A DNA stretch of 64,000 nucleotides, taken from assembly GCA_019828595.1 (NCBI GenBank), contig JAHQRK010000025.1:496001-560000 (forward strand). The letters run 5' to 3'. This DNA comes from Aphanomyces cochlioides (Eukaryota > Oomycota > Saprolegniomycetes > Saprolegniales > Verrucalvaceae). Under the pieces are notes generated by a model that did no database searches, was not told where the DNA came from, and worked only from the letters and a program-made list of their open reading frames with translations. Made by a program: the position numbers and the translations under genes. How positions within the stretch are numbered: the first letter of the stretch is position 1; each line of letters starts with the position of its first letter. This document shows positions 1 through 9,980 of this stretch, in pieces.

Positions 1-327
1 GGTCAGTTTTCAGCCAATCAATTGAAAGTAAAATTATTTTAGCCAATCATATCACACAAAAAACCAAAGGGCACAAGTAGCAAAGCAGCACAGCGTAGAG
101 CAGAATAAACCTCACAAACTCGACTTCTGTACGACAGCTCTGTAAGCTCGATTATCAGCCTTCAAGGAATGTAAAGACATTGGTTTACTAGTAGATTATT
201 TTTTGCTTTAAACAACCTATCACAACCTCCAGTGCAATCACAAACAGTGAATTTAACTAGAACAGCTCTAGTCTACTAGTTGCGTGTGGAAAATCACGAG
301 TTTCTACCGGTCAGACGCACATTTAAT
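1..327. other. 5' flank, no gene seen
   Basis: AT-rich sequence before the first transposon. No supported open reading frame or RNA was seen. It ends in the AAT triplet (325-327) that is repeated just after the transposon at 2681-2683. Confidence 0.5.
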
Positions 328-365
328 AGAGGTTCTCACAGTCGCTTCAGCGGCTGAGGCTGACA
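328..365 (+). repeat. Left terminal inverted repeat of Harbinger 1
   Basis: Pairs with 2643-2680 in reverse complement. The outer 15 bp are identical and the inner part has a few mismatches. Confidence 0.9.
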
Positions 366-463
366 AATTGCATTAGCCAATCAACGTTGTGCTGACTGAA
401 CACACTGTGAGGAGAACTGTGGATTGTCAGCCACAGGCATTGAAGCGACTGGGAGAGCAAACA

Positions 464-1684
464 ATGCCGCGCAAATCAGCACGTTCAGCGATCGTCTCTC
501 AACTGGAGCTGTTCCTTGTCATCTACCATTCGTCTCCAACGTTTCGAAAGGCGTTTCACTTCCTGCCCCATCTGTATTACCTCGTTAAGCACCGTCGATA
601 CATTGCGAGATGCAACCTTGTGTCGAAAATTGGCAATTGGACAATGAACTATCTATTTGGATTGGACTCTGTTCGAGTTACACGAGACTTGAGAATGTCA
701 TTTGCGACGTTCGATTATGTTGCTTCATTATTACGCTGCCACCCTTTGTTTAACAATACGTTTGGACTCCAGCAAGCTCCATTGGAGCTGCAGCTCCAAG
801 TATTTTTGCATTACATGGCAACAAGTGGAGTTGGTGGATCTTACCGTGTCATTGGTCAGCATTTCGGTATTGGGGAAGGAACAGTGCGGAAGTTCATTGT
901 CAAAGTTGTTGCTACCCTCCATAGTCGACTGTCTGAATTTGTATCATGGCCAAGTTTAAAAGAACGGCACCATATATCCATGAAAATTGAGGAAAAATGC
1001 GGTCTGCATGGGGCTGTTGGAGTCATTGATGGCACTGCGTTTGAATTAAAATACAAGCCGCAAGACAACCATGAGACGTATTTCAATAGAAAATCGCGCT
1101 ATGCAATAGCAGGGCAACTGATTTGCGATCATCGTCGACGCGTCCGAGCTGCTCTAGTAGGGTTTCCTAGTAGTGTTCACGACAGCAGACAACAAAAAGC
1201 AATGGCGATTTCCTTGGAGCCCAAGAACTTTTTCTCCCAAAATGAATTCTTGATCGGCGACTCAGCGTACGCGCTACAAACTCATCTCTTGCGCCCCTAC
1301 AAGGCACCTAAGTCAAAAATCCGTGAAAACAAGAGCTTCAATTATCACTTTTCGGCCATACGAATGACGATTGAGCATTGTATTGGTATGATTAAAGCAC
1401 GGTTTTCGAGGCTTCGAGATGGATTCTTTACTATAATGCGTGATGTAGAGTCGCACGACATGGTTGTCCAAATGATTCTTGTCTGTATTATCTTGCACAA
1501 TATTTGCATCTCGCAAGACGATGATCGAAACGAAGAGTACAACATTGATTTACAAGACCCAGAGAACGATGAAGCGGATGAAAACAGAGATGACTCTGAC
1601 ACTGATGAGATTTGGACCCCAGCGAATGCGTTTCAATTAGAAATTCAAAAGCATCTTGTATTGCGCCATTTTAACTACATTTGA
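464..1684 (+). CDS. PIF/Harbinger (HARBI1-like) DDE transposase
   Basis: Nuclease that cuts and rejoins the transposon ends. The first ATG of the open frame is at 464; the frame upstream to 389 has only a GTG. The protein is 406 aa, normal for the family. Catalytic residues are visible: D189 in GVIDGT, D266 in LIGDSAY and E304 in MTIEHCIGMIKARF. A helix-turn-helix-like stretch (about 122-150, SYRVIGQHFGIGEGTVRKFI) precedes the nuclease fold. The C-terminus is acidic (DDDRNEEY...NDEADENRDDSD). No stop or frameshift interrupts it. It converges with the accessory gene, with 2 bp between the stop codons. Confidence 0.92.
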   Translation: MPRKSARSAIVSQLELFLVIYHSSPTFRKAFHFLPHLYYLVKHRRYIARCNLVSKIGNWTMNYLFGLDSVRVTRDLRMSFATFDYVASLLRCHPLFNNTFGLQQAPLELQLQVFLHYMATSGVGGSYRVIGQHFGIGEGTVRKFIVKVVATLHSRLSEFVSWPSLKERHHISMKIEEKCGLHGAVGVIDGTAFELKYKPQDNHETYFNRKSRYAIAGQLICDHRRRVRAALVGFPSSVHDSRQQKAMAISLEPKNFFSQNEFLIGDSAYALQTHLLRPYKAPKSKIRENKSFNYHFSAIRMTIEHCIGMIKARFSRLRDGFFTIMRDVESHDMVVQMILVCIILHNICISQDDDRNEEYNIDLQDPENDEADENRDDSDTDEIWTPANAFQLEIQKHLVLRHFNYI

Positions 1685-1686
1685 AT

Positions 1687-2408
1687 CTAGTCTGTGTCTC
1701 CTAGCTTGCGTAGTTTTGCTTCGAGCATCATTTTGTCCAGTTCGTATTTCGCTTGAGCATTTTGATATGTTAGCTCAAATTGACGCTGGCGTTGGAGCAT
1801 TTCTTCACGACGTGTAACCATTTCAAATTCAAATTGCCTCTGCATGAGGTCAAGCTTGCTGCGTTCAAGATCAATGGTTTTTTCTCCAAGTTCAAGAAGA
1901 ATGTCCGTTATACTTGGCTCGCTGCTTGGCTCTCTCTTTTTGCGTTTACCAGTGATTTTTTGAGTTGGGAGCTCTACCTCGGACACTTCCATGTTGGCTT
2001 GTGGCTGAGTCATAGATGCTGCGTCGTCTTGATTGTTGCTAGCTGGCTCATAATCACTGGGGATGCGGCACGTGTCAACAACAACGAGGGGAGTCACGTG
2101 TGTAGATTTGCCCAGTAAATCATCTAGCTCATAATACCATTTGAACTCCTTTGTGATCGTTGCACGCAGCGTAGGAGGGTCTGTTTCACGAACGCCAAAG
2201 CCAGACGCGCTCATCTTTTGCTTGATCTTTGAGTATTTTCGATCAAGGTGCTCGCATCTGTTCTTGACAGACTTCCATTCCTTCGTGCCTAGACAACGAG
2301 CAGCGCTTGGTAGAATTCCATCTTCTGCTTTGAGTACTCTTCCATATGATCATTCCAGTACGCAAGAAAGCTGCTAGTCTCATCGTTCGTCCACTTCTCG
2401 AGAACCAT
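1687..2408 (-). pseudogene. Harbinger accessory Myb/SANT-like DNA-binding protein, frameshifted
   Basis: The 3' part (2214-1687) is one open frame with a basic KRKKRE stretch and a glutamine/arginine-rich coiled-coil end (RQRQFELTYQNAQAKYEL). Reading further upstream gives an ATG at 2408 followed by WTNDETSSFLAYWNDHMEEY, a trihelix/SANT-like start. The second half of that domain (GTKEWKSVKNRCEHLDRKYS) is in a different frame. A one-base indel near 2305-2320 separates the two; a very short intron is less likely. In PIF/Harbinger elements this protein binds the ends and helps bring in the transposase. Here it is probably non-functional. Confidence 0.75.
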
Positions 2409-2642
2409 GGAGCGCAGCGGTCTCCGCAATCACGCAGACGAAGCTGTGAAGCAAAAGTGTCCCCTCTCAGATGGCTGATGGCATTTCAGCCAAACTTACA
2501 GGACCAATCAAATCCCTCTATTTCGTTAATATCGTCCAATCAAAATATATGTGATTCATCCACTTCTGTCAGCACGAAATTGGTGCTGACAGATCGGTGC
2601 TGAAAGGAGTCAACTGAGAACGCTTTCTGATTGGACAATTCA

Positions 2643-2680
2643 TTTCAGCCTCAGCGGCTGATGCCACTGTGAGAACCTCT
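2643..2680 (-). repeat. Right terminal inverted repeat of Harbinger 1
   Basis: Reverse complement of the left repeat. It is followed by AAT, matching the triplet before the left end. Confidence 0.9.
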
Positions 2681-2683
2681 AAT

Positions 2684-2980
2684 GAGATCAGATGGCTGTG
2701 CTGACTCCTGCTCAAAAAATATAGCTATTTTAAAAACTAGTTCAATAGTTATTTAGTCCGACTATTACTTCGATAAAGTAAATAAAATAGAATAGTAAAC
2801 ATATTTCGATTAAGTTTACCATTTAATCTTGACAACACTTGATAAAGTAAATTTTAAATTTAATTAAGCGAGGGCGACAGACAAGATGACAACAGGACAA
2901 CTTCCCGACAAGCACCACCCAAATCTTCACCCTGACGCAGTCATGAGACTGCGAACACATATCCAGTAGAGTAATTGCGC
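2684..2980. other. Intergenic; short match to the 5' end of the START-FYVE gene
   Basis: No gene. Bases about 2917-2955 closely match about 16800-16840 at the start of the START-FYVE coding region (shared CAAATCTTCACCCT and GAGACTGCGAA blocks), so this may be a displaced fragment. The rest is AT-rich. Confidence 0.45.
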
Positions 2981-4512
2981 ATGCGGTGCATGGACAGGTT
3001 TGCCTTGTTACTGCTGAGCTTGGGGGATCTAGCTGTTAACGCCTCGGTCACATTGACGCTTTGTCCAGCGGCGAACAACCTGACGGTGCCATGCCTCAAC
3101 GAGACAGCCACGGGAAGGATCGTGAACCTCCCAACATCGAGCAATCAATCGTACAATTTCTCCAATCTCAACATCACGACTGTACAAGACTTGCCATCGA
3201 ACGCAACTTGGGTGTACGTGATATCTTGACCACGGACAGCTCTCTCTTACCTTTAGATTTGTCTAGCGACCTCTCGTTCAACCAAATCAGCAACATCTCG
3301 CGCCGCATCCCGTGGACAGTGTCGTTTCTGTACGTATCGTTGGGGAAGAGCTCGACAAATTGAATTTGTCTCGGCGTAGGAACTTGAGTCTCAATAGGCT
3401 GCAGTCGAATTGGATCCAATCTTCTCTTCCCATGCGCACATTGTAAGTGTGCTCTTGATTTAGAACCGTGTTGTCATGATGGAATTCTATAGGGACGTGA
3501 GCTACAATCAAGGTGGATTGACGTGGTTTAAGGATATTCTATGGGGAGTTTCTCTCGTCAACTTGACTCGACTGTACGTCAACTCAATTCTTTGCACGGA
3601 CTGGAGTCTGACCATGGATTTAGCGTTTTTCGAGGAAACAACGTGACGAATTTGACATTGAATTATGACAATAAACCCGATGGGCGGCATCCATTCAGGG
3701 ACTTGTACTGACAACTCCTCATCTAATATTTGTCGATTTACTGGCCTTGAGTAGGGACTTGACTGACAATCCTCAACTCTCATTAAGGGCGACCATGTCG
3801 GTTTACCTTCAGATGAGCCATTACATGATCGTCACGGCAGATCCAAACTCGTTCAATGACACGTTGCGAGACTGTGAAAACCGAAGTGATTACGTCGTCT
3901 CGCTCGATTCGTACCCAGTGTATTACTCGCCTCAAGGCGACGCTGTGTACAACAGGTCCGTGGTGAAGCCATTTTTCCTGTGCAGTTGGGGGTATATTGA
4001 GCTTGTCCATACTAGTAAATCTCCCGGTATGTTTATTGTCCTAAGAATGACCTGTTGGCTCATCGTTTCGTTGCGTCGTAGGCGTTCGAGATGGCCAACC
4101 TCCCACGGTTTATTTTCTTACGATTGGCGTCGCGCTGTTTTTTCTTGTGCTGATTTTTCTTGTGCGACGAATGAGGGCCCGCGAACGAGAAGAAGCGGAA
4201 CTCAGGCATCGAACGACTCCATCAAGCTCTACTTGCACAAACCACGACATTGCAGGCCTGGAGATTTACCAAGCAATACCAATCTCTCACGACACGGCCA
4301 ATCCAGTATATCAAGCTATGCCAGTCAGCAATGCTACAAGTAGTAGCGTAGTTCAAGCGATACCAGTTGGCGGGGTTGGAGGCAATGACGTTTTCCAAGC
4401 GATGCCAGTTGGCGATGTTTCAACCAACCAAGTTCTCGAAGCAATACCAGTTGGTCAACTTGTCAGCGATCGATTGCACGAAGCAATGCCAGTCAGCTCA
4501 CACACAAATTAA
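2981..4512 (+). CDS. Leucine-rich-repeat single-pass membrane protein with A-[IM]-P-V repeat tail
   Basis: Best exon model: 2981-3213, 3267-3329, 3380-3442, 3493-3573, 3624-3704, 3755-4026, 4082-4512, giving 407 aa. All introns are 50-55 bp and GT-AG. The N-terminus (MRCMDRFALLLLSLGDLAV) is signal-peptide-like. Exons 2-5 are 63, 63, 81 and 81 bp, in the same phase, each encoding one LRR (e.g. VDLSFNQISNI, LNLSLNRLQSNW). Exon 6 gives a cysteine-bearing LRR cap. Exon 7 gives a transmembrane helix (FLTIGVALFFLVLIFLV), a basic stop-transfer RRMRARER, and a cytosolic tail with six A-[IM]-P-[VI] repeats. The topology resembles oomycete LRR receptor kinases, but no kinase domain follows. Ligand and role are unknown. 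Confidence 0.8.
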
Positions 4513-4703
4513 CTTAATCATTTTATTCCCCGAAATTGACTCGAGGCCGATTCGGAGCTACACATATTTTCAGATCACGCCCAAGTACGTTGCACTTCTA
4601 AGTGGTATTATGCTTCCCCCATCGCTAAATTGATGTCAGCAAGACGGGGGCTCTGACGAGACAATGAGGGAAAACTCTTGGGGCTCATTTTGCAACACTG
4701 TAG

Positions 4704-5380
4704 GAACTTGAGCCACAATATGCTGATCCCAAGTTGGCTTCAAACTCCACTCAACTTGACGGCCTTGTCCGTTTGACCACTGCTATAATGTTTGCTCATG
4801 AACAATTTCCAGGGACGTGAGCTGCAACGAAGGAGGACTGCCATGGTTTGAAAACATTTCCTGGAAAGAATATCTACCAAGTTTGACGCGCCTGTGAGAA
4901 CTTTGCTAGAACTTTGCATCTCATTATGGATCGTAGAGTATTTCGAGGCAACAAGTTATCACGATTGAGATTGGACGACGTTTATAACAATCCCAGCTTT
5001 CCACCATCGTTATATGCTCTGTACAGCCAGCTACGCATGAAGAATTAGCTTGACTTGGATATCTTGTAGAGACTTGACGGACAATCCCAACTTGATTATC
5101 ATGACGGACAGCCGCAGCTTTGGACACATGGTCGAATATATGACTGTGTCAGCAGATCCCAACTCATACGATGACACATTGCTCGCTTGTGAGAATCAAA
5201 GGGAATTTGTGATACAGCTACGGACAAATCCAGTGCATTATTCATCCCAAGGCAACGCTATATTCGACACGATGTCCACGCCAGAGTATTTTTATGTCTG
5301 CGCTTACTATGACATAAATCGCTCAACAATACCTTCGACACGAACAACAATACCTTCGACAGGAACAACAATATCACCAG
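4704..5380 (+). pseudogene. Second LRR membrane-protein copy, missing 5' exons and displaced 3' exon
   Basis: Exons 4704-4766, 4813-4893, 4937-5020 and 5069-5380 match exons 3-6 of the preceding gene in phase and sequence (e.g. LDLTDNPNL, VSADPNSYDDTLLACEN). All splice sites are intact. A Ser/Thr/Pro stalk (STIPSTRTTIPSTGTT) ends at a GT donor at 5381. No signal peptide or first LRR is found upstream and no membrane exon follows on this strand. A phase-compatible membrane-plus-tail exon lies in reverse at 6524-6235, so a local inversion probably broke the gene. Confidence 0.75.
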
Positions 5381-5482
5381 GTAGGTCATTATATTTTGTG
5401 TTAACATGAATTGATTGAAGATGACAACAACGTTATTGCTATGTGAAAAACAGAGAGACTTAAACACGAATTTGAATATGCA

Positions 5483-6199
5483 TTACTGAATTAGAGCTAA
5501 TGCCTTGTCTTTAAACTCTTCTTCAGAGATCACTCCCATGTCTTTCAATTTGGCCAAATTTTCAAGCTTCACTGTGGTCAATTTGGCCTCTGTATGTTGT
5601 CTTCTGTCTTCTTGCTGTTGACGAAATGAATCGGCAAGAGCTCCCATTGATTCCACTTGTTTCTGTAGCATTTCGAGTTTTGTGAGCTTTTGCTTGTTGG
5701 CCATATCTGGTTTATCGCAATCCAACAAGGGTGGCATTGTTATTCCAAGTTTACCATTGAGAATGTTTGATCTCTCCATGAGTACATTTCTTTTTGCGTG
5801 TCCATGGGTCATTCGCAACTGTGATAGCACTTCATCTGATTGCAAGCTAGCTTTTCCGTCACCTACATTGCTTGTACCAGTGTTTAATGCAGAGAGTTCT
5901 CCACGGAGCCGCATTTTCAACGTTTCCTGCGTAAACGGGGAGTTTGGGTAAACTAGTGCGTATTCATCATACACCTTTTTCCACACTTTGCTCGGAACGA
6001 GCTGAGTCGTGTTGGAATGGTTTCTACTGTAGTCGTTGAAATGATTTCGATACGACGCGATAAGAACACTGAGGTGGACTGAGTCCTCGAGCTGTCTCGA
6101 AGTCTTCTGCCTCTTGAACTGAGGCTTTTCTTCGACATCGGGATCTTCTTGATAGTTTGGTCGACTGTCTCGGGATGCCTCAGGGCTCGGACTCTCCAT
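5483..6199 (-). CDS. Hypothetical protein, possible transposon accessory DNA-binding protein
   Basis: An intact 238-aa frame from an ATG. The central part (about 40-110, ending YPNSPFTQETLKMRLRGELS) looks helical and could be a Myb/SANT-like or MADF-like fold, as in Harbinger accessory proteins. The C-terminus is a charged coiled coil ending LAKLKDMGVISEEEFKDKAL, a pattern like the short SHOCT oligomerisation motif. It lies on the same strand as the Harbinger 2 transposase, separated from it by a stray LRR-gene exon. Family membership is inference; function unknown. Confidence 0.5.
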   Translation of the reverse strand: MESPSPEASRDSRPNYQEDPDVEEKPQFKRQKTSRQLEDSVHLSVLIASYRNHFNDYSRNHSNTTQLVPSKVWKKVYDEYALVYPNSPFTQETLKMRLRGELSALNTGTSNVGDGKASLQSDEVLSQLRMTHGHAKRNVLMERSNILNGKLGITMPPLLDCDKPDMANKQKLTKLEMLQKQVESMGALADSFRQQQEDRRQHTEAKLTTVKLENLAKLKDMGVISEEEFKDKALALIQ

Positions 6200-6234
6200 C
6201 GTCGTTCACTTGTGAATGCTAAAGATGGAACTCA

Positions 6235-6524
6235 CTATGAAACTGCCTTGCCCTTCGTTTCAGCACGAGTTTCGAGTTTATCGCTGTTTTGAATATGATC
6301 ATCAACAGGCAATGCTCTGTGCATTACATTGCCCGCAATGCCACAATGGCTGCAATCCGAGCTGGAGAGCGTATTTCTTACGGCTATGTTTTCTTCTTCT
6401 CGTCTTCTGGCTCTGCGTCGAATGATGCAATGGACCAGCGCCATGAGTAGAAAAACAGCGACCATGCCAATAAATAATGGCCAAAACAGGCTATGTAACC
6501 CATCAGGTTGATTATAAGCGTAGA
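6235..6524 (-). pseudogene. Inverted 3' exon (membrane helix plus tail) of an LRR membrane-protein gene
   Basis: On the minus strand a CAG acceptor at 6525 is followed by an exon encoding QPDGLHS, a membrane helix (LFIGMVAVFLLMALVHCII), a basic RRRARRREEE and a tail with CGIAGNVMHRALPVDD. This aligns with exon 7 of the intact gene (RRMRAREREE, HDIAGLEIYQAIPISHD). Its phase fits the unused donor at 5381. The tail has a single A-L-P-V motif instead of six. It is most simply the missing last exon of the 4.7-5.4 kb copy, flipped with the neighbouring sequence. Confidence 0.75.
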
Positions 6525-6573
6525 CTGACATAGATCAAACACTTGAATCTCGTCGCATGATTCAAAGCGTAGT

Positions 6574-7710
6574 CTAAAAATCACCCTCCCATCCAGGGAT
6601 ATCGTCTACATTGCGGCCAAGAATATCATACTCGAAATTCATTTCTCGCCGGTGAATTAAGTTTGTCACTATGCAACCAGCAGTAAACATGATTGGAAAT
6701 CGTTCTTTCGACCCGTCAAATGTCTTCATCAACCTTCGCTATTTACGTTTGAGCCCACCAATACCCCATTCGACTTTGATGCGAACACCAGCATGCATCT
6801 TGTTGAAAAGATGAATTCGGGATAAATGACCATGATCTGCGAACTCACGAGTGCCGACTCGACGCATTATGAACATCTCTTCGCCAACATACCCAGGATC
6901 ACCAAGTAAATACTCAAAATAAGAGTCGCTGACAGTGAAATAATTACGCCAATTCTTGTAGAGGAAAGATTGGCGAAGAATGTTATCATCATGATATTTG
7001 CCAGGGTAACCATTGTCCTCAAAAATGAACAGACCATTGTGATCGACGACAACGGTATTGTTAAAGCAATACATATGCTTGCGCCCATTAAACCAGTTCT
7101 TGTGCAATGGATTTCTATGTGGTCGTCGTATTTTACACAAAGTCCCATCGATAAAACCAATACATCCAGGAAAAGTTGGAATGGTTGAAGCAAGTTGTCG
7201 GCGTTCATATTCATTTGGCCAACGTATTTCATCTTTGCATGCCATGTTTATGCATGATGCAATGAATTGTGTATCATCATTTGAAGCAGACCGTGACCAA
7301 TTCCAATTAACAGATTCAAATGTCGTCGTATTGTCATGCTTGAGATGTAATACAAATGCCAACAATCTTTGCTCAGGTGGCAACTTTGGTGGTCGACCAG
7401 AATTTGATCGACGATTTAGTCCAGTGGTTCGGGCATTCCCCAAAATAATTGGGTAGACAGCGCGGCAGAACTCTTCAAAATGAGTCTGTGTAAAATTTGT
7501 CATGACTTTAAAGATGTAAGGAGAAAGGGAGACAACGGACATGATATCACGCGCTGGGATTGACCGATTCACGCATCCTTGAGATTCATCCACCACACTG
7601 TCGTCCACAAGGAGCTCTGACTCATTGATAGCTGTAACTACGGGCACCAACACTTGCAGTGTGTTCATCATGTCTTCATCACTTGATGACGACGACTCGG
7701 AGGTTTCCAT
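6574..7710 (-). pseudogene. PIF/Harbinger 2 DDE transposase with one nonsense codon
   Basis: ATG at 7710; codons upstream to 7719 lack an ATG. Catalytic residues are present: D in GFIDGT, D in LLGDPGY and E in KVEWGIGGLKRK. The frame stops at TAG (6739-6741) right after GLKRK, where this family usually has tryptophan. It then stays open to 6574 and encodes a plausible C-terminus (FDGSKERFPIMFTAGC, WEGDF). A single G-to-A change therefore explains the break. The protein is clearly different from the Harbinger 1 transposase, so this is a separate family. Terminal repeats were not located. Confidence 0.85.
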
Positions 7711-7719
7711 GTTTCTCAA

Positions 7720-8620
7720 GACTACTGGTCCGTTTCACCGTTTCACCGATTCAGCCGGATACGAAATTCTCCGGTTAAACAAGAAGTCTATACCAAATTT
7801 ATCGATTTAACGGAAACTGCAATACAGGCAACGAAAGTCGATGTGATACAAAACTCGCTGTGTTCGTTATGAGATAATTAACGGATTTCTCTATTTTGTA
7901 GAGGTTTCTTTCAAGTTTTTGTACTTTCCCAAAATACTTGCAAAATGCTTTCAAAAAAACTACACTTCCCAGACTTTGACGTACCTTTTTTGCAAAAGAC
8001 CTTTCTGGCAAGGAGGTGCGGGAAGTCACGAATTTTAAAAAAATGTCCTGAAAGTTTATTAAAATTCTCCATAATAAAAAAGTTTATTTCAAAGTTTCTT
8101 AGTATTTTGTAGAGGTTTCTCTCAAGTTTTTGTACTTTCCCAAAAAACTTGCAAAATGCTTTCAAAAAAACTACACTTCCCAAACGATTCAACGGTTGCT
8201 CCTTCACGTCAACGTATTCAGGAGTACTTCATAAAGGAAGGACCAAAAAAACTTGAAGTTCTTTGGTATCTTGAGTAGTTTTTTTGAAGCCAAAGATGAA
8301 GTTTTTTTAAGTTTTTTTGAACTTTCCGAGCAAAAAAACTATATTCAAACTATTTGAATCCTCGGTTTTATTGAATTTACTTGTAGACTATACTTGTAGC
8401 TTTTAGTTTCACCAAAAAATAATCGCAACCGACAGCATCTTCCTTAGTTTTTTTAGTGTGAAGTTGGACGTGAAAAAACTTTGCAACAAGTTTCTTACAC
8501 CGACAATTGGGAAAGTCTTGATAAAAATATGGACAAAATATTTTAAAATTTTGACGTACTTTTTTTTAAATTTTGGCGAATTTTCCGTTTTGTTGAATTC
8601 CCGCATCTCCCAAATGTCAA
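7720..8620. repeat. AT-rich stretch with an 80-bp direct repeat
   Basis: Two copies of TAGAGGTTTCTYTCAAGTTT and the following 60 bp lie at about 7900-7980 and 8111-8187, nearly identical and about 210 bp apart. The rest is rich in poly-A/poly-T (TTTTTTGAA, GAAAAAAC). Similar homopolymer-rich sequence precedes the related gene copies near 39.4-39.7 and 62.7-62.9 kb, so this is probably part of a larger dispersed unit. The short ORFs here are not credible genes. Confidence 0.6.
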
Positions 8621-8710
8621 TTTGATTTGTGATTGATTCGAAGTTGATCGAGTTCGGAAATTTTGAAAATATATATTGGTTCTATCCGAAAAGAGTGACA
8701 CATGTGGAAT

Positions 8711-9468
8711 ATGGCGGCGATTCAACGCATCAATCGCTGCATCAGGACGATGGATATGAAGTTGAAGACTATTTGATGTCTCCCTCGCGTTCTGAGACGG
8801 ATCCTGGCGTGTATGTATGTGAAGTCTCGTTTGAAGATTGGACACGATATGTGAAATCAGAGCAACAAGTGCTTGTGTCGCGTGCCATAGCTTGGAACGA
8901 TGGCAAGATTTACATTGTCGAATTGCCTGGAGGAATGCACGAATGTTTCTTGGGCTTTCTAGATGTCGCTGTGCTATCTGCAACTCATACGGGCAATGAG
9001 CACTTGCAATCCCGTCGATCAACTTACGTTGACAATCTTGAACCCATCGAACCAGATTCGAGCTTTGGTCCTGCTCCTAGCATTGGTGCGACTCGGCCAA
9101 ATGGTTTGAGCTGGTTCGAGTATCACACGTTGAAAGTGGAAGTGGGAGTGTCAAGAGGTTGGCGACAATGAGATGCGAGAGCAGTTCAATGGAGCCAATT
9201 TCCTGGAGTGGAATATATTCTCCTCATCCGTCTTTCCCCCGATCTGGTCGTCTGCCAGTACAAGCTGCATTCCGTGGTAAATGGCGCCCTAGTACAATCG
9301 GCTATGATTGCGACACTGATTATCAATCCAACCAATATCGTTTTGGATTCGCGCCGCCTTTTAGGGCTTCCTGCGCATGTATCGATTCCAGCCAATTTCA
9401 CGGCCCCCAATCTAACAATTGATCTATTTCCACTCGTACAGAGGATTATTATCCTTCTTAACGCGTAG
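8711..9468 (+). pseudogene. PD-(D/E)XK-like repeated protein, copy 1 (frameshift and stop)
   Basis: Closely related to the intact copy at 62931-63761 (shared GKIYIVELPGGMHECF, EPDSSFGPAP, RLLGLPAHV, TAPNLTIDLFPLVQR). The 5' end reads from ATG 8711 (QRINRCIRTMDMK) but slips frame near 8760 relative to EVEDYLMSP. An in-frame TGA at 9169-9171 replaces the leucine codon TTA of the intact copy; the same frame then stays open to 9468. So it is one frameshift and one nonsense change away from the intact form. Similarity continues into the 3' flank. Confidence 0.8.
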
Positions 9469-9840
9469 TTGGAGCCACCTTGGAATGCATGAGTGGGTCT
9501 TTCCAGCCTTCGTTTGGAGTGGGTTTGAAGTCTATTAACATAAAAATACTATGTTAAATCGTGAATGTTGTGAGCCTTCTGGAGTGGAGTTTTCCAGTCT
9601 ATGCATCGTGTTCGCTTCCATCAACGCCACCGAAATAGAATAATATCGTAGTCGCCATTATCGATACCAGATGCGTTCATTGCCTAGACTAATGATTGGA
9701 GTAGCGCATTGCATTTCCAGAACCCGATAGTTGCTGAAATTGCATTAGGATGCGCAATACAGCAAAGAAACCAAAAGGATAACTAAGCTTCGAAGTGTGA
9801 TCTGAACTGCAATGCGATTTCTTTCCCTCCTCCGGCAAGA
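9469..9840. repeat. 3' flank shared with 63762-64000
   Basis: Blocks such as AATCGTGAATGTTGTGAG, GAGTTTTCCAGT, CGAAATAGAATAAT and CCAAAAGGATAA occur in the same order after both copies of the repeated gene. The duplicated unit therefore extends at least 240-330 bp past the stop codon and beyond the right edge of the window in the other copy. Confidence 0.75.
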
Positions 9841-9980
9841 CTCTTTTGCTCTGCATGAGAGAAGCAACATTCAAAACCTCACGGCACTGGAGTCTTATGT
9901 ACTCTGTAAGAGAGCATCAATTGTGGAAGTACGCTCCTCGAGTCTCAATTAAACAGTTGAGTAATGTGCTTCTGCGCTGT

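Larger units (their letters stand above)
328..2680. mobile_element. PIF/Harbinger DNA transposon (2.35 kb)
   Basis: Both ends carry a terminal inverted repeat starting AGAGGTTCTCACAGT (328 onward, and reversed up to 2680). The match continues imperfectly through a shared CGGCTGAGGCTGA block for about 38 bp. An AAT triplet lies directly outside each end, as expected for the 3-bp target duplication of this superfamily. Inside are a DDE transposase on the plus strand and a Myb/SANT-like accessory gene on the minus strand, converging tail to tail. This two-gene layout is typical of PIF/Harbinger. The transposase is intact and the accessory gene is frameshifted, so the copy is probably not autonomous. 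Confidence 0.9.

Noticed and set aside
8543..9022. 159-aa minus-strand ORF over copy 1 of the PD-(D/E)XK-like gene
   Set aside because: A similar shadow appears over the intact copy; the sense protein is the conserved one.
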